Positions 10,001 through 18,166 of a stretch of 64,000 nucleotides of DNA are shown here, piece by piece; the stretch's first letter is position 1; each line of letters begins with the position of its first letter. The position numbers and the translations under genes were made by a program. The notes beneath the pieces were generated by a model. That model saw only the letters and a list, made by a program, of their open reading frames with translations, did not search any database and was not told the DNA's origin. This stretch comes from PFJX01 sp964393825 (GTDB lineage Bacteria; Pseudomonadota; Gammaproteobacteria; Burkholderiales; Thiobacillaceae). The stretch lies in the NCBI GenBank assembly GCA_964393825.1, contig CAYMUY010000003.1:62001-126000 (forward strand). The letters run 5' to 3'.

Positions 10001-12429
10001 GCATTGATGATGTTGTCGACTGCGATGTTGCCGATCGAGATGCTCGGAGCGAGGGTGTCGATGGCGAGCGTCGGCGTGGCACCGGCGCCACCGTTGTTGC
10101 CGGCGGCGTCGGCGTAGGTGCCGGAGGCGACAGTGATGCTGGCGCTGCCTTCAAAGCCGGACGTGGGGGTGAAGGTGGCGGTGTAGACCTTGGTATTGGC
10201 CGTTACGGCCAGGTTGCTCAGGGTGCCGCCGGTGGTGACGACATCGCCTGCCGCGAAACCGCTGGGGGCCTCGCTGAAGGTGAAGGTGACGGTGGCGGTC
10301 TCGCCGATCTTCACGGCGCTGACGTTGCTGGTGATGGCCAGGGTGGGCGCCAGGGTGTCGATGGCGAGCGCGGGCGTGGTGCCGGCACCGCCGTTGTTGC
10401 CGGCGGCGTCGGTATAGCTGCCGGCGGCGAGGGTGATGCTGGCGTTGCCTTCAAAGCCGGCCGTGGGGGTGAAGGTGGCGGTGTAGACCTTGGCGTCGCC
10501 TGTCGCGGCGAGGTTGCTCAGGCTGCCACCGGTGGTGGTGACATCATTCGCCGCGAAGCCGCTCGGGGCCTCGCTGAAGGTGAAGGTGACAGTGGCGGTC
10601 TCGCTGATTTTCACGGCCGCGACATCGCTGCTGATGCTCACGGTCGGGGCCAGGGTGTCGATGCTGATCGCAGGAGCATTGGCGCCGGCACCATTGTTGC
10701 CGGCCGCGTCGGTGTAGGTGCTGGCCGCGACGGAGATGCTGGCGGTGGCGGATGCCGTATTCGCAGTTGGTGTGAAGATGGCGGTGTAGACCTTCGGATC
10801 GGTGGTGCGTGTCAGGCCGCTGACGCTGCCGCCGCTGGCGACGATGTCGGCCGCGGTGAAGCCGCTCGGCGGTTCGCTGAAGGTAAAGGTGAGGTTGGCC
10901 GTCTCGCCGCCCTTCAGTGTCGTGACGTTGCTGCCGACGGTGAGCGTCGGCGCCGTTGTGTCGAGGGTGATGGCACGGCTGGCGGTAGCGGTGGTGGTGA
11001 CCGCGGTCGCGCCAGTGCCGGTGGTGACGCTGGAGGTCGCGGTGATGAGCTCGCTGCCCTGGCCCATGGCGGTGTAGTCGGCCGCCTGCAGCGGGTAACT
11101 CCAGGTGGTGCCGGTCACGGTGGCATCACGGGTATTGCCACCGATGGACAGGGCGACCGAGGCGCCCGCCACATTGGTGCCGCTGAGCGTCACACCGGCG
11201 CCCATTTCGGCGGCGTTGATGGCGTTGTCGCCGGCGATGGTGTTGAGGCTGATCGAGGCGCTGCTCTTGGCGAGTGTGTCGGAGATGACGCTGACCAGGT
11301 TGCCGCTGGTGTTGCCGGCGGCGGTGGCCGCACCGGTGATCAGGGCGTTCAGTGCGGTTGCGTTGAGGCTGCCAGTCGTGCCGCTGACCGTCAGGTTGGT
11401 AGCCAGGGTGTTGATGGTGCTCTGGGCATCGCCGCCGTGGTCCATGCCGGACAGGGCTGCGAGGATGGCGCCATATTTCTCGCCATTGGACAGGGTGGTG
11501 GGCTCGTAGGCGGCGTTGGCGGCGCCGCTGGCATCGACAGTGGTGACGACCGTGGTCCCGGTCAGATCGGTCAGGCCGAAGGCCTGGGCGACGGCGGTGT
11601 TGGTCTGGGTGACTGCGGTGGCCGTGGGGCTGGCGCCGGCAGCCAGCACCGCCACCGTGGTCAACGGGTTGATGTTGAGGGTGAGGGTGCCGCCGCTGGC
11701 GATCCCCATGGCCATCAGGTTGGCCGCGAGGTCGACGGCCTGGCCGGTGGCCTCGTCGATGTAGTCCGCGCCGCTGTTGGCATCCACCACCTTGGCGATG
11801 ACCACGCCGGTGTAGCTGCCGATATCGGCGGTGAAGGCGCCGTTGGCGCCGATGGTTGCGGTAATGGGGGTATTGCTGGCGTTCTTGATCGTGGTGACGC
11901 CGTCGGCCTGGAAGAGCTGCACGGTCAAGCCATTGCCCGGGATGACCGGGCCGCCGACGACGGTACCGGATACCGCCGTGGCGGGAGCGGCGGCAGTGCC
12001 GCCATCCCCACCACCGCTGGCGGCGGCCGCCACGAGGATGACCCCACCCGCGATCAACAGCCCGGTGCCGAGTTCGCCCATCGCGGTGGCACCGGCGGCG
12101 GTACCGGCCGTCCCCCCCGCGCCCGGGCTGGCGGGGACGCTGCCCGCCGCGGCCGGTGGCGCATCGGAAGCGGGGGCGCCGGCGACTTCGGCCAGATGCA
12201 CCGGGGCGAGGTCAGGGCCGGCACCATCGCTGCTCGCCATCCCGGCGTCCGCATCGGAAGGATCCTGGTGATGGGCGGTCTTGTCGTCTTCATCTTCGAT
12301 CAGGGGTTTCTGGAGCTTTCCCGCCTGTTTGGCGGTCGGAACCGGGGTCTTGGTGGCCTGCATGGCCAGGATGGCGGGATTCAGACCTTCGGTCTTGTCG
12401 GCTTGCACAAGGGTTTTTTTCCGGCTCAT
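7012..12429 (-). CDS. Large Ig-repeat adhesin (BapA/LapA-like), 1805 aa
   Basis: I chose the ATG at 12429 (MSRKKTLVQADK) because AGGAG sits eight bases upstream; a longer frame from 12483 lacks this. The N terminus is charged, followed by an Ala/Pro-rich stretch and a hydrophobic Gly/Ala segment (GLLIAGGVILVAAA, about residues 120-140). This arrangement is common in biofilm-associated giant adhesins, where it may retain the protein in the outer membrane. Three 100-residue Ig-like repeats with FTFSEAPSGF lie at about residues 480-800, and four 84-residue repeats with HTVVVTDTDTAGN at about 985-1330. A cadherin-like domain follows near 1440-1540. The C terminus has no RTX nonapeptides, unlike its neighbour 67 bases downstream. 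The two genes are probably co-transcribed. Adhesion is inferred from architecture; the ligand is unknown. Confidence 0.85.
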   Translation of the reverse strand: MSRKKTLVQADKTEGLNPAILAMQATKTPVPTAKQAGKLQKPLIEDEDDKTAHHQDPSDADAGMASSDGAGPDLAPVHLAEVAGAPASDAPPAAAGSVPASPGAGGTAGTAAGATAMGELGTGLLIAGGVILVAAAASGGGDGGTAAAPATAVSGTVVGGPVIPGNGLTVQLFQADGVTTIKNASNTPITATIGANGAFTADIGSYTGVVIAKVVDANSGADYIDEATGQAVDLAANLMAMGIASGGTLTLNINPLTTVAVLAAGASPTATAVTQTNTAVAQAFGLTDLTGTTVVTTVDASGAANAAYEPTTLSNGEKYGAILAALSGMDHGGDAQSTINTLATNLTVSGTTGSLNATALNALITGAATAAGNTSGNLVSVISDTLAKSSASISLNTIAGDNAINAAEMGAGVTLSGTNVAGASVALSIGGNTRDATVTGTTWSYPLQAADYTAMGQGSELITATSSVTTGTGATAVTTTATASRAITLDTTAPTLTVGSNVTTLKGGETANLTFTFSEPPSGFTAADIVASGGSVSGLTRTTDPKVYTAIFTPTANTASATASISVAASTYTDAAGNNGAGANAPAISIDTLAPTVSISSDVAAVKISETATVTFTFSEAPSGFAANDVTTTGGSLSNLAATGDAKVYTATFTPTAGFEGNASITLAAGSYTDAAGNNGGAGTTPALAIDTLAPTLAITSNVSAVKIGETATVTFTFSEAPSGFAAGDVVTTGGTLSNLAVTANTKVYTATFTPTSGFEGSASITVASGTYADAAGNNGGAGATPTLAIDTLAPSISIGNIAVDNIINATEHANALTISGATTGAEDGRSVTVNLNGQAYTGTVASNAWSVTVPAGAVGALVDQTVYSATANVSDLAGNAAAQASRDVRVATSGPVVSINSMAGDDYINALEYGDELIISGTASGADGRTLTVHLNGQTYTSPVTAGTWSVMVDATTMAAFADGAYPVTAEVTDDSNNPGDASRTLNIDTVIATPTVALARDNGSSNSDGLTNDASLSLSAKAADVSRTYTVDGGTTSTTYTAPTTDGSHTVVVTDTDTAGNTANASLTFTLDTTLATPTLALTHDTGASNSDGITSDASLTFSGMATDVTRSFTVDGGAPAASYTAPTSDGSHAVVVTDTDTAGNTRSASLTFTLDTVIATPTVALTHDTGVSNSDGLTNDASLSLSATAADVTRTFTVDGGAPAATYTAPTTDGSHTVVVTDTDTAGNTANASVTFTLDTTLATPTLALTHDTGSSNADRVTSDASLTISGSNPDITRTFTVDGGAPTSSYTAPSTDGSHTVVVTDTDPAGNVRTASLTFTRDTTAPTQTVSGVDISADTGASAADFYTSTAAQTITGTLSAALAAGDTLYGTVDNGAHWTDITAKASGTAISWDGATLAGSDTIGFRVVDQAGNDGATTGTQAYTLDTSAPSFTSAASAVFPNQGTGTAYTAVASDGGPVSYSLSGTDAGLFNIDTNSGAITFKAAPSTAAPADNGGDNVYNFSVTATDLAGNASSQAVAISVVNAPSLSSTIDNVTNFEVTSNIVMTASENVTAVADKYIHLINDGGTGFHGESTINTQHILVTDTSKVSIVGHTITINPQFDLDFNNDYHIMADAGAFLGVTSGQASVATADASAMNFSTVNPSATATAAASQAMNSGTDAMVAGHGWWDAEGNGAPGGSPVVRDFADGNKAIVANDLATTGIATNDFYIAVNNFGAGDLIYIDNHGDNTVQRQGDFNAGLIIDLGVAPTQLITSASGTITGNNGGQFDITLAGLTTSFSDTTSLQALLNVSYQPILYG
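8450..9460 (-). repeat. Four tandem 252-bp coding repeats
   Basis: Four nearly identical 84-codon units lie head to tail inside the downstream half of the adhesin gene. Equivalent points fall at about 8579, 8831, 9083 and 9335. Each encodes an Ig-like domain with TLALTHDTG, VDGGAP and DGSHTVVVTDTDTAGN. The DNA similarity is high enough to allow copy-number change by recombination. Confidence 0.8.
10037..10940 (-). repeat. Three tandem 300-bp coding repeats
   Basis: Three 100-codon units encode Ig-like domains with the sequence VTFTFSEAPSGF and VYTATFTPT. The spacing is 300 bp between the two closest copies; the third, upstream in translation order, is more diverged and a few residues shorter. 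The motif matches the bacterial Ig-like family typified by FTFSE.P.GF. Confidence 0.75.
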
Positions 12430-12483
12430 TTGAAACTCCTGATCGTGTTGCTTGAAGAAATAGGGGGTACGGATCGCAGACAA

Positions 12484-12620
12484 ATCGTGTGATTTATACC
12501 AGTCTTTTTTTTCCTGTTGCAGGTCTATGACGAAATATCAAAGGGGCACTCCTGAATATCATTTTTTTGCTTGACTTGCGGCTGTGGGATGCCTGTTTGA
12601 ATGGTGGCGCGCGGAGAGGG
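12484..12620. other. Gap upstream of the adhesin operon
   Basis: This AT-rich stretch separates the adhesin genes from pgeF, both on the minus strand. A minus-strand TATAAA lies near 12492-12497 and could be a -10 element, but no convincing -35 partner is visible. The pgeF stop codon sits inside the palindrome GAGGGCCTAGCCCTC, which may act as a stem-loop. Confidence 0.3.
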
Positions 12621-13370
12621 CTAGGCCCTCCAGATCACGCTGGCCATGCGGCCGGTGCGGGGTTCGCGACGGTAGGAGAAGAAGCGCGCGTCGCTGTAGG
12701 TGCAGTATCCGCCGCCGTGGACGCGGGTGACGCCAATGGCGGCGAGGCGGATGCGCGCCAGGGTGTAGAGGTCCGCCAGCCATTTGCGAGGCGCCTCGTC
12801 CAGGGTACCCGGCAGGCTGGGTCGGAAGGCGATGCCGGTGAGGGGATGCTGGCTGATGAAGGCTTCGCGCACTTCGCCACCGACTTCAAAGGCGTTCGGG
12901 CCGATGGCGACACCCAGCCAGGCGAGGATGCGCTCCGGCGGCGTGTTCATGGCGGCCACGGCGGCTTCCAGCACGCCACCGGCGAGGCCGCGCCAGCCGG
13001 CGTGGGCGGCGGCCACCACGTCGCCGGCGTCGTCGCAGAAGAGCACCGGCAGGCAGTCGGCGGTGAGCACGGCGCGCACTTCGCCGGGCCGGAACGCGAC
13101 GGCCGCATCGGCAGCGGGTGGTCTCTCTTCGGAAAAGGGGAGCGTCACGACGTCGCAGCCATGCACCTGGTTCAGCCAGAGCGGTTCCGCGGGCAGCCAT
13201 TGCCCGAGCCGTCGACGGTTCTCGGCGACGGCGGCGGGGTCATCGTCGACATGGCTGGCGGGGTTGAACGTGTCGAAAGGCGGCAGGCTGACACCGCCCG
13301 CGCGGGTGGTCATGAAGGCGTGCACATTGGCCGGCGCGGGCCAGTCGGGGGTGATCCAGTCTGGGGGCAT
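12621..13370 (-). CDS. pgeF: Peptidoglycan editing factor PgeF (YfiH / multicopper-like family)
   Basis: The 249-residue product matches the length and motif order of E. coli YfiH. Recognisable blocks are TTRAGGVSLPPFDTFN, WLNQVHG, TADCLPVLFCD, AAAHAGWRGL, WLGVAIGPNAFEVGGEVREAF and FFSYRRE..TGRMASVIW. The conserved His of QVHG, Cys of DCLP and His of HAGW are the metal-binding active-site residues of this family. Family members hydrolyse mis-incorporated L-Ser from muropeptide precursors and have also been described as polyphenol oxidases or purine phosphorylases. The ATG at 13370 starts the homologous region; the frame stays open upstream into rluD, but that part is not conserved. It lies 40 bases after rluD, the usual order in proteobacteria. 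Confidence 0.93.
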   Translation of the reverse strand: MPPDWITPDWPAPANVHAFMTTRAGGVSLPPFDTFNPASHVDDDPAAVAENRRRLGQWLPAEPLWLNQVHGCDVVTLPFSEERPPAADAAVAFRPGEVRAVLTADCLPVLFCDDAGDVVAAAHAGWRGLAGGVLEAAVAAMNTPPERILAWLGVAIGPNAFEVGGEVREAFISQHPLTGIAFRPSLPGTLDEAPRKWLADLYTLARIRLAAIGVTRVHGGGYCTYSDARFFSYRREPRTGRMASVIWRA

Positions 13371-13410
13371 TGTTGTAGCGCCAGCGTCGCCGCCGGCGAT
13401 GTTCGTCTGG

Positions 13411-14364
13411 TTAACAAGATGCTGGCGGAATGCCGGCGCGACAGTCGAGATCCCGCAGCAGTCCGGCGAAATCTTCCGGAGGCGGCGCTTCCCATTCCAT
13501 CGTTTCGCCCGTGACGGGATGCGCCAGACCCAGGCGCACGGCGTGCAGGGCCTGGCGGGGAAAGGCGATGGGGGAGCGCTTGCGTCCGGCATAGACCGGG
13601 TCGCCCAGCAGCGGATGGCCGATGTGGGCGAGGTGGACACGGATCTGGTGGGTGCGGCCGGTGGCCAGCCGGCATTCCACCCAGGCGACTTCAGCAAACT
13701 GGCGCAGCACCTTGTAGCGGGTGAGGGCGGGCTTGCCGCGGCCTTCCTCGACCACCGCCATCTTCACCCGTTGCGTCGGGTGGCGGCCAATGGGCGCCTC
13801 GATGCTGCCTTCCGGCGGCTGGATCCGGCCGATGGCCACCGCCCAGTAGACCCGTTTCACCGTGCGTGCCTGCAAGTCGCGCACCAGTTGTGTCTGCGCT
13901 TCCAGGGTCTTGGCGACCACCATGAGGCCGGAGGTGTCCTTGTCGAGACGGTGGACGATACCGGCGCGCGGCAGGGTGGCGGCGCCGGGGACATGGTGGA
14001 GGAGGGCGTTGAGCAGGGTGCCTTCCCAGTTGCCGGCGCCGGGGTGGGTGACCAGGCCGGCGGGCTTGTCGATGACCAGGATGGCCTCGTCTTCGTGGAC
14101 GATGTTCAGGGCGATGGCCTCGGCCTGATACGGCAGTTCGGCGGGGTGCGCTTCCGCTTCGACGCTGACCGACTCGCCGCCCCAGACCTTGAGCTTGCGG
14201 CTGGCGCTGGCCGGGGTGTCGCCCACCGTGATGCGCACCAGGCCGGCGTCGATCCAGGCCTGGATGCGACTGCGCGAATATTCTGGCAGCAGTTCCGCCA
14301 GGCTCTGGTCGAGACGGCGGCCGGCATGTTCGGCGGGGATGGTGAGGTGGCGGCATTCCGGCAT
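13411..14364 (-). CDS. rluD: 23S rRNA pseudouridine synthase RluD
   Basis: The product (317 aa) converts uridines 1911, 1915 and 1917 of helix 69 in 23S rRNA to pseudouridine and is important for ribosome assembly. It has an N-terminal S4 domain (RLDQSLAELLPEYSRSRIQ, residues 16-35) and the RsuA/RluD catalytic domain with the HRLDKDTSGL motif, whose Asp is the catalytic residue. Later RTHQIRVHLAHIGHPLLGD is typical of the family. I chose the start that places the S4 domain at the normal distance. It is divergent from bamD with only 49 bases between start codons, a conserved arrangement in betaproteobacteria and gammaproteobacteria. Confidence 0.95.
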   Translation of the reverse strand: MPECRHLTIPAEHAGRRLDQSLAELLPEYSRSRIQAWIDAGLVRITVGDTPASASRKLKVWGGESVSVEAEAHPAELPYQAEAIALNIVHEDEAILVIDKPAGLVTHPGAGNWEGTLLNALLHHVPGAATLPRAGIVHRLDKDTSGLMVVAKTLEAQTQLVRDLQARTVKRVYWAVAIGRIQPPEGSIEAPIGRHPTQRVKMAVVEEGRGKPALTRYKVLRQFAEVAWVECRLATGRTHQIRVHLAHIGHPLLGDPVYAGRKRSPIAFPRQALHAVRLGLAHPVTGETMEWEAPPPEDFAGLLRDLDCRAGIPPASC

Positions 14365-14382
14365 GGGCTCGGGCGGGATGGG

Positions 14383-14388
14383 TATAAT
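14383..14388 (+). promoter_or_regulatory. Candidate -10 box for bamD
   Basis: A perfect TATAAT lies 26 bases upstream of the bamD start in the short divergent interval. No good -35 hexamer sits at 16-18 bases, so the promoter is tentative. Confidence 0.4.
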
Positions 14389-14413
14389 CCGCGCGCCTTT
14401 ATTGGGGATTGAG

Positions 14414-15217
14414 ATGTCGCGCATTCTAACTTTGCTTCTGCTGTTGAGCGCCCTTGCGGGTTCATTGACCGGGTGCAGCCTGCTGCCGGAACAGATCGAC
14501 GAGACCAAGAACTGGTCGGCTTCCAAGCTGTATTACAGCGCCAAAGACTATCTTGCCGATGGCAACTACACCGAAGCCGTGAAGATGTTCGAGCGGCTGG
14601 AGGCGCGTTATCCCTATGGCGCCTATGCCCAGCAGTCACAGCTGGAAGTGGCCTACGCCTATTACAAGGACGCGGAGCCGGCTTCCGCCATCGCGGCCTG
14701 CGAGCGGTTCATCAAGCTGCATCCGAACCATCCCAATGTCGATTACGCCTATTACCTCAAGGGCCTGGCCAATTTCGTGGAAGACACCAGTCTCCTTGCC
14801 CAGTTCGCCGACCAGGACATGAGCGAGCGCGATCCCAAGTCCGCGCGCGAGGCATTCGATGCCTTCAAGGAACTCGTCACCCGCTTCCCGCAAAGCCGCT
14901 ACGCGGAGGATGCAGCGGGCAGGATGCGCTATCTGGTCAACAACCTGGCCACCCATGAAGTGCGGGTGGCGCGCTATTACTACAAGCGCGGCGCCTATGT
15001 GGCGGCCGCGGCCCGGAGCAAGTACGCGCTGGAGAACTACCGCCAGGCCCCCGCCCTGGAGGAAGGGCTGGCGGTCATGGCGAAAAGCTATGACAAGCTG
15101 AACCTGCCCGATCTGCGCGACGATGCCCTGCGCGTGCTCAAGCTGAATTTCCCCAACAGTCCCTATGTGGCGGGTGACGGCCCGGTGCAGGCAAAGCCGT
15201 GGTGGAAATTGTGGTAA
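14414..15217 (+). CDS. bamD: Outer membrane assembly lipoprotein BamD (ComL)
   Basis: BamD is an essential lipoprotein of the BAM complex that inserts beta-barrel proteins in the outer membrane. The 267-residue product starts with a lipoprotein signal (hydrophobic LLLLLSALAGSLTGC, lipid-modified Cys about residue 20). It continues with five TPR-like helix pairs, including YSAKDYLADGNYTEAVKMFE, YAYYKDAEPASAIAACERFI and the conserved HPNVDYAYYLKGLA block. The length fits the family. It starts 49 bases from the divergent rluD gene and ends before a palindromic repeat that separates it from relA. Confidence 0.95.
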   Translation: MSRILTLLLLLSALAGSLTGCSLLPEQIDETKNWSASKLYYSAKDYLADGNYTEAVKMFERLEARYPYGAYAQQSQLEVAYAYYKDAEPASAIAACERFIKLHPNHPNVDYAYYLKGLANFVEDTSLLAQFADQDMSERDPKSAREAFDAFKELVTRFPQSRYAEDAAGRMRYLVNNLATHEVRVARYYYKRGAYVAAAARSKYALENYRQAPALEEGLAVMAKSYDKLNLPDLRDDALRVLKLNFPNSPYVAGDGPVQAKPWWKLW

Positions 15218-15221
15218 TGAG

Positions 15222-15296
15222 GTAGGTCGGGTTAGGCGCAGCCGTAACCCGACATCCGCCGCTGCGTCGGGTTACGCTTCGCTAACCCGACCTACC
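15222..15296. repeat. Palindromic intergenic repeat (GTAGGTCGGGTTA type)
   Basis: The left arm GTAGGTCGGGTTAG and the right arm CTAACCCGACCTAC are perfect inverted repeats. Inside is a second pair, GTAACCCGAC and GTCGGGTTAC. The sequence belongs to a REP-like class often seen between proteobacterial genes. Here it fills the gap between bamD and relA and may end or stabilise the bamD transcript. Confidence 0.8.
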
Positions 15297-15312
15297 CAAC
15301 TTGCTCCTCTGA

Positions 15313-17508
15313 ATGGTCGCCCACGCCCTTACCCTAGCCTCTAATGACGCCGAATCCTGGCTGCTCAGCCTGGATTCGGTCTATTCCGACGCCCAGCGCG
15401 AGGTGTTGCGGCAGGCGCTGAACTGGCTGGCGGATCACTCGCCGGGGGCCAAGGCGGATACCGGCGCCGATCTCGCCACGCACAGCCTGGGCACGGCTGC
15501 CATCCTCGCCGGCATGCGCTTCGACGCCGAGACGGTGGTGGCTGCGCTGCTTTGCGCGCTGCCCGATGACGCCCTCGCCAGGGACAAGTTGACCAAGGCG
15601 TTCGGCGCCCATCTTGCCAGCCTGGTCGAGGGCGCGGCCAAATTGACGCGGATGGATCGCCTGTTCACCGAACTCGCGGCCGAGGGCGGCCAGAGCGAGG
15701 CGTTGCGGCAGATGTTGCTGGCGATGACCGACGACATCCGCGTGGTCCTGATCAAACTGGCCGAGCGCACCCAGGCACTGCGCGAACTGGCCAATCCCGG
15801 GGGCGAACAGGACGAGACCCTGCGCCGCAAGATCGCGGGCGATGTGCGCGAACTCTACGCGCCGCTGGCCAACCGTCTCGGCGTCTGGCAGCTCAAATGG
15901 GAACTGGAAGACCTCTCCTGCCGCTATCTGGAGCCGGAAACCTACCGCCACATCGCGAAGCTGCTCGATGAGCGCCGGCTCGACCGCGAGTGGTATATCG
16001 AGCAGGTGATCAGGCAGCTCTCCGAAGCCCTGGAGGCCGATGGCATCCACGGTTTCTCCATCAATGGCCGGCCCAAGCACATCTCCAGCATCCTCGCCAA
16101 GATGCGCAAGAAACACCTGTCCTTCGACGAGGTCTACGACGTGCGCGCCCTGCGCGTGCAGGTGCGCGACGTCAAGGACTGCTTCCACGCCCTCGGCCTG
16201 GTGCACAGCCTCTGGCAGCCCATCCCCGGCCAGTTCGACGACTACATCTCGCGACCCAAGGGCAATGGCTACAAGAGCCTGCACACCGCCGTGGTGGGGC
16301 CGGAGAACAAGGCGCTGGAGGTGCAGTTGCGCACCTTCGACATGCATCAGGAAGCGGAGCTGGGGGTGGCCGCGCACTGGCGCTACAAGGAAGGCGGCAA
16401 GTCGCAGGGCGACGCCATCCAGGACAAGATCGCCTGGCTGCGGCAGATTCTGGCCTGGAAGCAGGACATCGGCGAGGCGGAAGGCCAGGGCGATGGCCAC
16501 GAGCTGGCGCAGCACTTCCGCAACGAGCTGTTCCAGGACGAGGTGTTCGTCCTCACCCCGCAGGGCAAGGTGGTAGCACTGACTGCGGGCGCCACCCCGC
16601 TCGATTTCGCCTATGCCGTGCACACCGAACTCGGCCATCGCTGTCGCGGCGCCAAGGTGGACGGTAGCCTGGTGCCGCTGGATACCGCGCTGAAGACCGG
16701 CCAGCGGGTGGAAATCCTCGCCGTCAAGCAGGGTGGCCCCAGCCGCGACTGGCTCAACCCCCACCTTGGCGTGCTGAAGACCTCGCGTGCTCGCGCCAAG
16801 GTACGTCAGTGGTTCAAGCAGCAGGACCACGACACCCATGTCCAGGACGGCCGCGCCCTGCTGGACCGCGAGTTGCACCGGCTCAACCTGAACAACGTCA
16901 ACCTCGACAAGCTCTCCACCCGGCTCAAGTTTCCCAGCCTGGACGAACTTTGCGCCGCCCTGGGGCGCGGCGATCTCGGCAGCGGCTCACTCGACCGCGC
17001 CCTGCACGAGGAATTCATTCCCGCTCCGGAAAAGCCCCTGGTCTCGGCGCCCAAACGCAAGGCGGACGCCGGTGGTGTCCTGCTGGAAGGCGAGCCGGGC
17101 TTGCTGACCCAGATGGCCGGTTGCTGCAAGCCGGCGCCGCCCGACCGCATCGTCGGCTATACCACCCAGGGCCACGGCGTCACCATCCACCGCGCCGACT
17201 GTCCGATGGTGGCGCACCTGCCGGAAGACAAGCAGGGGCGTCTACTGGCGGCGGAATGGGGGGACCAGGCCAGCGAGGTGTTCGCGGTCGACGTCGAGAT
17301 CACTGCCCACGACCGCTCCGGCCTGCTGAAGGACATGGGCGAACTGTTCTCGCAGGAAAAGATCAACGTCGTGCGGGTCAACACGCTTTCGCAGGATGAA
17401 ATGGCGCGCATGGAATTCACCCTGGAAGTGAAGGACATCAGCCAGCTGACCCGTTTCCTCGCTCGTGCCGGCCAGGTGCGCGGCGTGCATTCGGCGAGGC
17501 GCAGGTAG
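15313..17508 (+). CDS. relA: GTP pyrophosphokinase RelA
   Basis: RelA makes (p)ppGpp from ATP and GTP/GDP during amino-acid starvation on the ribosome. The 731-residue product has a degenerate HD hydrolase domain (about residues 50-200), a synthetase domain (about 240-370) with RPKGNGYKSLHTAV, a TGS domain (about 410-470; VFVLTPQGKVVALTAGATPLDFAYAVH) and a C-terminal ACT domain (about 660-731). In the N-terminal domain the hydrolase HD pair is replaced by LPDD in ALLCALPDD, as expected for a synthetase-only RelA rather than a bifunctional SpoT. The ATG at 15313 follows the palindromic repeat directly. The gene converges on lexA. Confidence 0.94.
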   Translation: MVAHALTLASNDAESWLLSLDSVYSDAQREVLRQALNWLADHSPGAKADTGADLATHSLGTAAILAGMRFDAETVVAALLCALPDDALARDKLTKAFGAHLASLVEGAAKLTRMDRLFTELAAEGGQSEALRQMLLAMTDDIRVVLIKLAERTQALRELANPGGEQDETLRRKIAGDVRELYAPLANRLGVWQLKWELEDLSCRYLEPETYRHIAKLLDERRLDREWYIEQVIRQLSEALEADGIHGFSINGRPKHISSILAKMRKKHLSFDEVYDVRALRVQVRDVKDCFHALGLVHSLWQPIPGQFDDYISRPKGNGYKSLHTAVVGPENKALEVQLRTFDMHQEAELGVAAHWRYKEGGKSQGDAIQDKIAWLRQILAWKQDIGEAEGQGDGHELAQHFRNELFQDEVFVLTPQGKVVALTAGATPLDFAYAVHTELGHRCRGAKVDGSLVPLDTALKTGQRVEILAVKQGGPSRDWLNPHLGVLKTSRARAKVRQWFKQQDHDTHVQDGRALLDRELHRLNLNNVNLDKLSTRLKFPSLDELCAALGRGDLGSGSLDRALHEEFIPAPEKPLVSAPKRKADAGGVLLEGEPGLLTQMAGCCKPAPPDRIVGYTTQGHGVTIHRADCPMVAHLPEDKQGRLLAAEWGDQASEVFAVDVEITAHDRSGLLKDMGELFSQEKINVVRVNTLSQDEMARMEFTLEVKDISQLTRFLARAGQVRGVHSARRR

Positions 17509-17556
17509 GCGCGGCCTCCTGGCCGCGAAGGGCTGCGGGCCGGGAGCGGCCGCCTA
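17504..17556. repeat. REP-like inverted repeat between relA and lexA
   Basis: GGTAGGCG begins the element and CGCCTACC ends it. Inside is the strong hairpin GCGGCC-TCCT-GGCCGC at 17511-17526. It overlaps both stop codons of the converging genes and may be a bidirectional terminator. Confidence 0.7.
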
Positions 17557-18129
17557 CCGGTACTTCCGCACCACCCCCACCACCACCCCGAAGATTTCCA
17601 GCGAGCCTTTCGGGCGGATCACCGGATAGGCGGGGTTGGCCGGTTGCAGCACGTATTCGCCCTTTTCCCGCGCCAGGGTCTTGAGGGTGAACTCGTCGTC
17701 GACGATCGCCACCACCAGGTCGCCGGGATGGGCGTCATGGCGTTTTTCCACTACCGCGATGTCGCCGGGGTGGATGCCGGCCTCGATCATGGAATCGCCC
17801 TTCACCCGTACCAGCACCGTGCGCGAGGGCTGTTCGATGAGGAATTCGTCGATGGTCAGGGTGTCGCGCGAACTGTCGTCGGCGGCTTGCGGAAAGCCGG
17901 CGCGCACGGAATCCGCCAGGGTGCGCTCGAAGAAGCGCGCGCCCGGTTTCAGGCGCTTGTCCGGTGCCGATTCGAGGAAGCCTTCCAGCCGCAGCCGCGC
18001 CACCAGGGCGGCGACCGAGGATTTCGACTTGAGGCCCAGTTGCGCGCCGATGGCGGCGTAGGACGGCATGACCCGGTGGCGGGCGTAGTAATCCTGGAGT
18101 TGGGCGAGGTGATCGGCGTCGTGCGACAT
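17554..18129 (-). CDS. lexA: LexA-like SOS repressor (peptidase S24)
   Basis: LexA represses DNA-damage genes and inactivates itself by RecA-stimulated autocleavage. The 191-residue product has an N-terminal winged-helix segment (MPSYAAIGAQLGLKSKSSVAALVARL, about residues 20-48), an Ala-Gly cleavage site in DSVRAGFP near residue 80, the catalytic Ser in KGDSMIEAGIHPGD near 112, and the catalytic Lys in FTLKTLAREKGEY near 150. The DNA-binding domain is unlike the GYPPTRAEIA type of canonical betaproteobacterial LexA, so it may be a second, divergent LexA. The ATG at 18129 was chosen over longer frames because the helix-turn-helix starts shortly after it. A perfect palindrome lies 38 bases upstream. 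Confidence 0.85.
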   Translation of the reverse strand: MSHDADHLAQLQDYYARHRVMPSYAAIGAQLGLKSKSSVAALVARLRLEGFLESAPDKRLKPGARFFERTLADSVRAGFPQAADDSSRDTLTIDEFLIEQPSRTVLVRVKGDSMIEAGIHPGDIAVVEKRHDAHPGDLVVAIVDDEFTLKTLAREKGEYVLQPANPAYPVIRPKGSLEIFGVVVGVVRKYR

Positions 18130-18166
18130 GGCGGGGATATCCTGGGGAGGGGTCGACAAGGTAAAG

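Noticed and set aside
8284..12492. A 1402-codon open frame on the plus strand, antisense to the second adhesin
   Set aside because: It is the GC-rich complement of a repeat-rich gene; the protein is low-complexity Gly/Val/Arg with no domain, and the minus-strand frame is a clear Ig-repeat protein.
15334..16878. A 514-codon minus-strand frame opposite relA
   Set aside because: relA is complete and its codon use fits; the shadow has no motif.
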